From Chlamydiales bacterium (GTDB lineage: Bacteria; Chlamydiota; Chlamydiia; Chlamydiales; JAACFD01), in contig JAACFD010000036.1 of assembly GCA_009937555.1 (NCBI GenBank), forward strand, positions 1 through 11,518: DNA of 11,518 bases. The letters are read 5' to 3'. The translations under genes were made by a program, and so were the position numbers. The notes under the pieces are model-generated. The model worked only from the letters and a program-made list of their open reading frames with translations. It was not told the origin of the DNA and did not search any database. How positions within the stretch are numbered: position 1 is the stretch's first letter; every line of letters begins with the position of its first letter. Of the stretch, positions 8,701 to 11,518 are shown piece after piece.

Positions 8701-11518
8701 TCAACTAGCGAAACTGGTAAGTCTCAACTATCAGCTTTTTTATGATTATAGAAGTACTAACTTGAAAAATGGTGAAGAAGCAGCTTTAAGCTATATAAAT
8801 ATACTTTTTTCAGAACTTAATTTTTTTGTTTCTCTTTCTTTCCAACTCGATAGAAGAAAGCTACTGCAAAATTCATCACGAGAGTTTTTTTCTAGTATCT
8901 TTATATATGTCAAAGAGCTGGAAAGCAAACAAGACTTTCCCTTCTCTACAGCTTCCCCTAGCTCTGTTATAAGAGATGCTTTATCTAGAGTTTCAGAAAA
9001 TGAGAGCATGAGTATGTTTTACTTTAATAAAAACTCTTTTAGCTTATTAAAGCAGGGAGCATGCTTTTTTTGTACAATGGATAGCTTAGATCATCAAGGG
9101 TATAAAATTTTCTCTTTGCATTTAGCAACTTTACTAAAAGATAAAAAAGAGTTTCATGCATCTATCACTCTATATCTAAAAAGAGTAAGTAACTATCTAT
9201 CACTTACGCTAACAAATGAATGGAGTGAAGTACTTAATACTAGCTTTCAATCAGAAATAAGTGATTTGAAGGGCCTACTAAATGGTAAATTAGCTTTTCG
9301 TTTAAGTGAATCTTGCTTATCTAAATTTATGTATGCTCTGCAAGACTGCAGCCTTACTTTAGCCCCAGAAAATCAAGGAGTTTTAACACCAGCTTTTGAC
9401 TTATGTTTTAATGTGCTAAAACCCTCTTTAGTAGACTGCTTAAAAAATAGCGCAGATCATGAATTTAACCATATGAGTTTTAGCTTAGCTTCACGTTCTT
9501 TTTTAGAGCATGGCTGTTGTAGCTTATCTTTTTGTAACCAGTTACTAGCCCTTCAACATGACTCTACCACCTTACTTGACCAAAGCTTAGATTTATTTGA
9601 GCAAGCAATAGAAAGAGCTGATAATCTTGATAGGAAAGCAAAGGTACTTATAGAGGAGCTTTCTTTTTTACCAAGTTTATTAATCCAAGATAAAGAGCGC
9701 TATCTAGAAGAGGCAGTAAGAATTGAAGATATAATAGTTTTATTACTTAATTTATATGAAGATCCCGAAGCATCTGAAGAACTTAAAAATTCGTTGGCTG
9801 TGGCATGGGGAGATTATTATTCAGTATTAATAGAGTCATGGGGAGTAGCTGAGGCTTTTTCATGCTCTACAATTACATTAGGTGAGTATGAGTCAGTAAT
9901 TAACGAGCTAACTCAGCTCATTAGTATTGAGAGGCGCTATGAAAAGATTAAACAAAAAGAAAGCTGTATTGTTACTACTTTTCTTCAGGAAGTAATCAAA
10001 TTCTCTAATGATGATGAAGGGGCAATAGAAGCCCTTCTGCTATTATATAACTTTTTCGATCTAGATCTATCGGTAGGGTTTAGAAAAGCTCTTGTAGATA
10101 TGGTGCACAGCTATTTTAGTCATGAAGGAAATACTTTAGAGCATATAGAAGAGATCTCCCTTTGCCATAGCACTGGAGAAGAGCCTGCGGGGATAAATCA
10201 TAATGGCGTTTGTGTTATTTCAGCCCTTAAGTTTTTAGTGGACTCATCTGTTTCTGCTAGTTTGGACAAAGAAGCTTTCAAAGAAGCAGCGCTGCTATAT
10301 TTTAATAAAATGAAACCTTCATCTATTTGGTCAAATGCAGCTGTTTTTGAAATAGAGTTAGAGTTTAGAATGTCTCTTGCTAAAGCAGCTATAGCTTTTC
10401 AAGATGACTTAAAGGATTTTGTCACACAAGATGATGGAGAATTAAGGTATTTTATACATATTTTCTATGAACAAGCAATTGTGTACTTTGACCTAAAAAC
10501 TACAGTAGATAATGAAGCTGCAAGAGCCCTCACAGAAGATGAAAAGCTATTTTTAAGAGAACTTATTATTACTGTAGGAAAAGAAGAACTTATTAACTAC
10601 TCACTTTCTGCAAACAAATTACTTTTTACAAGAGCTCTAGCTTCATATGCTGATTTTGGAGTGTTCAGTGCTGAAGACTACATAGTAATAGCCAATACGA
10701 TACTAAGAGAAAAAGGACCTGGGGGAGTGATTCTTGTTGTAGAGGGTCTTCATCAACTAATACCAAGTGAAGTTATATGTTGTAAGGTCTTGGCTGAAGA
10801 GTATGACTGCAGCTTGTTTATTCTCTTAGACTCAGTTTTTGCTACAGTACGAAATCGCTTGGTCAATGATAAGCTAAGTGATGAAGAAGCGAAAAAGGCA
10901 TCAGAGCTATTAACCTTAGCGCCTATTAGATATTACCTAGCTGCTCTTATTAGAAAAAAAACAGATAATATTTTTGCTCTAAATCTTGAATATATTATCA
11001 GTTATCTTTTCTTCTTCTACTTAATTCCTAAACCTGTTGAAGCAGATCTTTTGCTTGCTAAGTTAATTAAAAGCCAGATTTACTTGCCTACTAGAGTTCA
11101 AGCGCCAGAGGGCAGGGAGATGTCTCTTCAGGCTTTGGGAGGTGAAATATTTGCTGATAAATGTTCAGATAAAGGAACCCCCTATAAAAAATCTCAGAGA
11201 CTAGTTAGTGCTATGAGTGGCAATAAACCTTCACTCTTAGGAGAGATGATAGAAGTTATCAGGCTTGCAGGAGGCGAGTGTAAAAAAGAAGTAGAGAAAA
11301 AGTCTGAATCAGTGGCACGCGAAAGACTTAGTCCTGATCCAGATAAAGAGAGTCAAGAAAGTGTTTCAGTTCAAGCTATTCCTGAAGCCTTGCTTAAGAT
11401 AGAAAGGCCTGTAGAGTTGATTCTCTGGTGTGAACTTGCTTTCTTGTGGATTTCAGCAGCAGCAGAGAGTACGTTATGTTTTGAGGAATATGCCGTTTTA
11501 TCTCAACTAGGTGGCTTG
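5777..11518 (+). CDS. Giant hypothetical protein, at least 1914 aa, helix-rich (3' end cut by window edge)
   Basis: Reading the frame codon by codon from ATG at 5777 gives 1914 codons with no stop up to the right edge, so the full protein is longer still. I do not recognise a family. It has no signal peptide and no sustained membrane helices; it is rich in Leu, Ser, Glu and Lys, with short amphipathic helices throughout, as in an alpha-solenoid or scaffold. One segment (about 519-554, NMIEELVHKGNLGKALEL onward) resembles a degenerate PPR/TPR helical hairpin. Cysteines are scattered, including CC pairs at 1247-1248 and in VICCK, without a metal-site pattern. A hydrophobic strand-like segment with a Gly turn (GPGGVILVVEG, from 1647) lacks the GKS/T of a P-loop. 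Residues about 1832-1866 are a charged Lys/Glu/Ser linker before a new hydrophobic segment. The start is the first ATG after the upstream gene; the ribosome site is weak (GAAAGA at 5764-5769). It is 28 nt downstream of the 468-aa gene and probably in its operon. Confidence 0.88.
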   Translation, partial: MLAASFNGLNFKVYLQPSGFEYTESMASLYSEFKRAGSRSLQLASHISDFLNRVLAINEANHLTIDYIAICRSIKHVFSIKDPESGNCLNHLLARLALINHALFTSDSSVLKDASMPFLEFNLNRVPLPRSSRVLSKQEIDHWFKKPSEKLCFCLKELSTMGVRDESLHLLREALVLHQSEFASVNYFPFLGFRALYGLAENQESTLEDFFKAFKTSLEEFALLEDVMGVSAIPLYRAMLVPVLSFFSPFAGTVAPRLYFLNLSFSEGAFFRHKPYKDSLIAWSEVVLAKESCDSRSFFEKLYTTSEAGLALRMRFYSSCLSKEFHHLALTNMLSLKQELNTKRKGLAMLTESERLLLKETFQEMFARGFSTIDKGRFQEYLSALCYFLPALEFERETLLDFYKYLEAYQPPGSLALENFMELKLKVAQKLFRLTKTPSRLELISLVSKSKDEQIKAIAKEKLMLEDPENFATDQLLLLEQLYKDLKIDEERAFSIVYALCMKSLGKADKLDRATEALCTNMIEELVHKGNLGKALELSSAYVQKQAPISEELFYLLFDAAVVKRDLSPQELESLLSIFECVHESNPSLSRKESIKDTIFELWFESSLNTKSATFVMALLSESLSSSKDDTKSLFYLNCLLLVKAEMIEANLAVIYSYLTLLERSFLSSTKELPKVPLKRALLQVYLRHETSVFLHLEKKEVAKLLKQMMGICFELGESGDIEYFKGKYVTEFLEYVAENSEANLDDQLDHFNYLASSMSSSVESLASYLSKLALLMPDSTERASLPSKFWDEVSIYFIESTPLFHSHLELIDQLSICFWPFSNRVKTSRGVDFLSQHLMPYPDYIARLVEVDNSQALASLDTLAPWFFQLEFSDEMHRKEQFHLLFEWLKTKKEEGAGLLLFKELAFQRFIKDHQLITTQEQLSFVFDELQQVFTTTSEEDLFRVANTFKELLNSENVVAVLNQKSGEAEKLNGQLAKLVSLNYQLFYDYRSTNLKNGEEAALSYINILFSELNFFVSLSFQLDRRKLLQNSSREFFSSIFIYVKELESKQDFPFSTASPSSVIRDALSRVSENESMSMFYFNKNSFSLLKQGACFFCTMDSLDHQGYKIFSLHLATLLKDKKEFHASITLYLKRVSNYLSLTLTNEWSEVLNTSFQSEISDLKGLLNGKLAFRLSESCLSKFMYALQDCSLTLAPENQGVLTPAFDLCFNVLKPSLVDCLKNSADHEFNHMSFSLASRSFLEHGCCSLSFCNQLLALQHDSTTLLDQSLDLFEQAIERADNLDRKAKVLIEELSFLPSLLIQDKERYLEEAVRIEDIIVLLLNLYEDPEASEELKNSLAVAWGDYYSVLIESWGVAEAFSCSTITLGEYESVINELTQLISIERRYEKIKQKESCIVTTFLQEVIKFSNDDEGAIEALLLLYNFFDLDLSVGFRKALVDMVHSYFSHEGNTLEHIEEISLCHSTGEEPAGINHNGVCVISALKFLVDSSVSASLDKEAFKEAALLYFNKMKPSSIWSNAAVFEIELEFRMSLAKAAIAFQDDLKDFVTQDDGELRYFIHIFYEQAIVYFDLKTTVDNEAARALTEDEKLFLRELIITVGKEELINYSLSANKLLFTRALASYADFGVFSAEDYIVIANTILREKGPGGVILVVEGLHQLIPSEVICCKVLAEEYDCSLFILLDSVFATVRNRLVNDKLSDEEAKKASELLTLAPIRYYLAALIRKKTDNIFALNLEYIISYLFFFYLIPKPVEADLLLAKLIKSQIYLPTRVQAPEGREMSLQALGGEIFADKCSDKGTPYKKSQRLVSAMSGNKPSLLGEMIEVIRLAGGECKKEVEKKSESVARERLSPDPDKESQESVSVQAIPEALLKIERPVELILWCELAFLWISAAAESTLCFEEYAVLSQLGGL

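Noticed and set aside
8791..9009. 72-codon minus-strand frame
   Set aside because: It is antisense within the continuous giant frame, has no ribosome site or recognisable product, and is most likely chance.
10715..10750. GPGGVILVVEG as a nucleotide-binding loop
   Set aside because: The GxxxxGKS/T pattern is absent; a Gly turn and a hydrophobic strand alone do not support a P-loop.

Overview
The window is AT-rich (by eye well under 45% G+C) and comes from a Gram-negative bacterium: it carries an RND tripartite efflux pump, which needs an inner membrane, a periplasm and an outer membrane. The lineage cannot be fixed from the sequence. Low G+C, A/T homopolymer runs inside genes and two large unrecognised, helix-rich, cytosolic-looking proteins would fit a host-associated lineage (for example a chlamydia-like organism or a low-GC gammaproteobacterium), but that is inference only.

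The layout is two divergent gene pairs around a 354-bp spacer (3988-4341). On the minus strand, a periplasmic adaptor (3987-2932) is followed after 3 nt by an RND inner-membrane transporter of the HAE-1/AcrB type (2928 to the left edge). The transporter has 976 codons here and probably lacks only its last few dozen. The two form one transcription unit behind a near-consensus sigma70-type promoter at 4024-4052. No outer-membrane channel gene is visible; it could lie beyond the left edge or elsewhere in the genome. The proton-relay residues of the transporter are intact, so the pump looks functional.

On the plus strand, a 468-aa protein of unknown family (4342-5748) is followed after 28 nt by a giant open frame (5777 to the right edge). 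I read that frame codon by codon: it stays open for all 1914 codons. Neither protein has a signal peptide. The giant one reads as a long, mostly helical protein, with at best one degenerate helical-hairpin (PPR/TPR-like) repeat recognisable. They are probably co-transcribed and may act together, but no function can be assigned.

The most unusual parts are the giant protein with its partner, and a cluster of homopolymer runs (T7, C7, T7) directly upstream of the partner gene, which could make its expression slippage-prone. No RNA genes, CRISPR arrays, insertion sequences or phage genes were seen.
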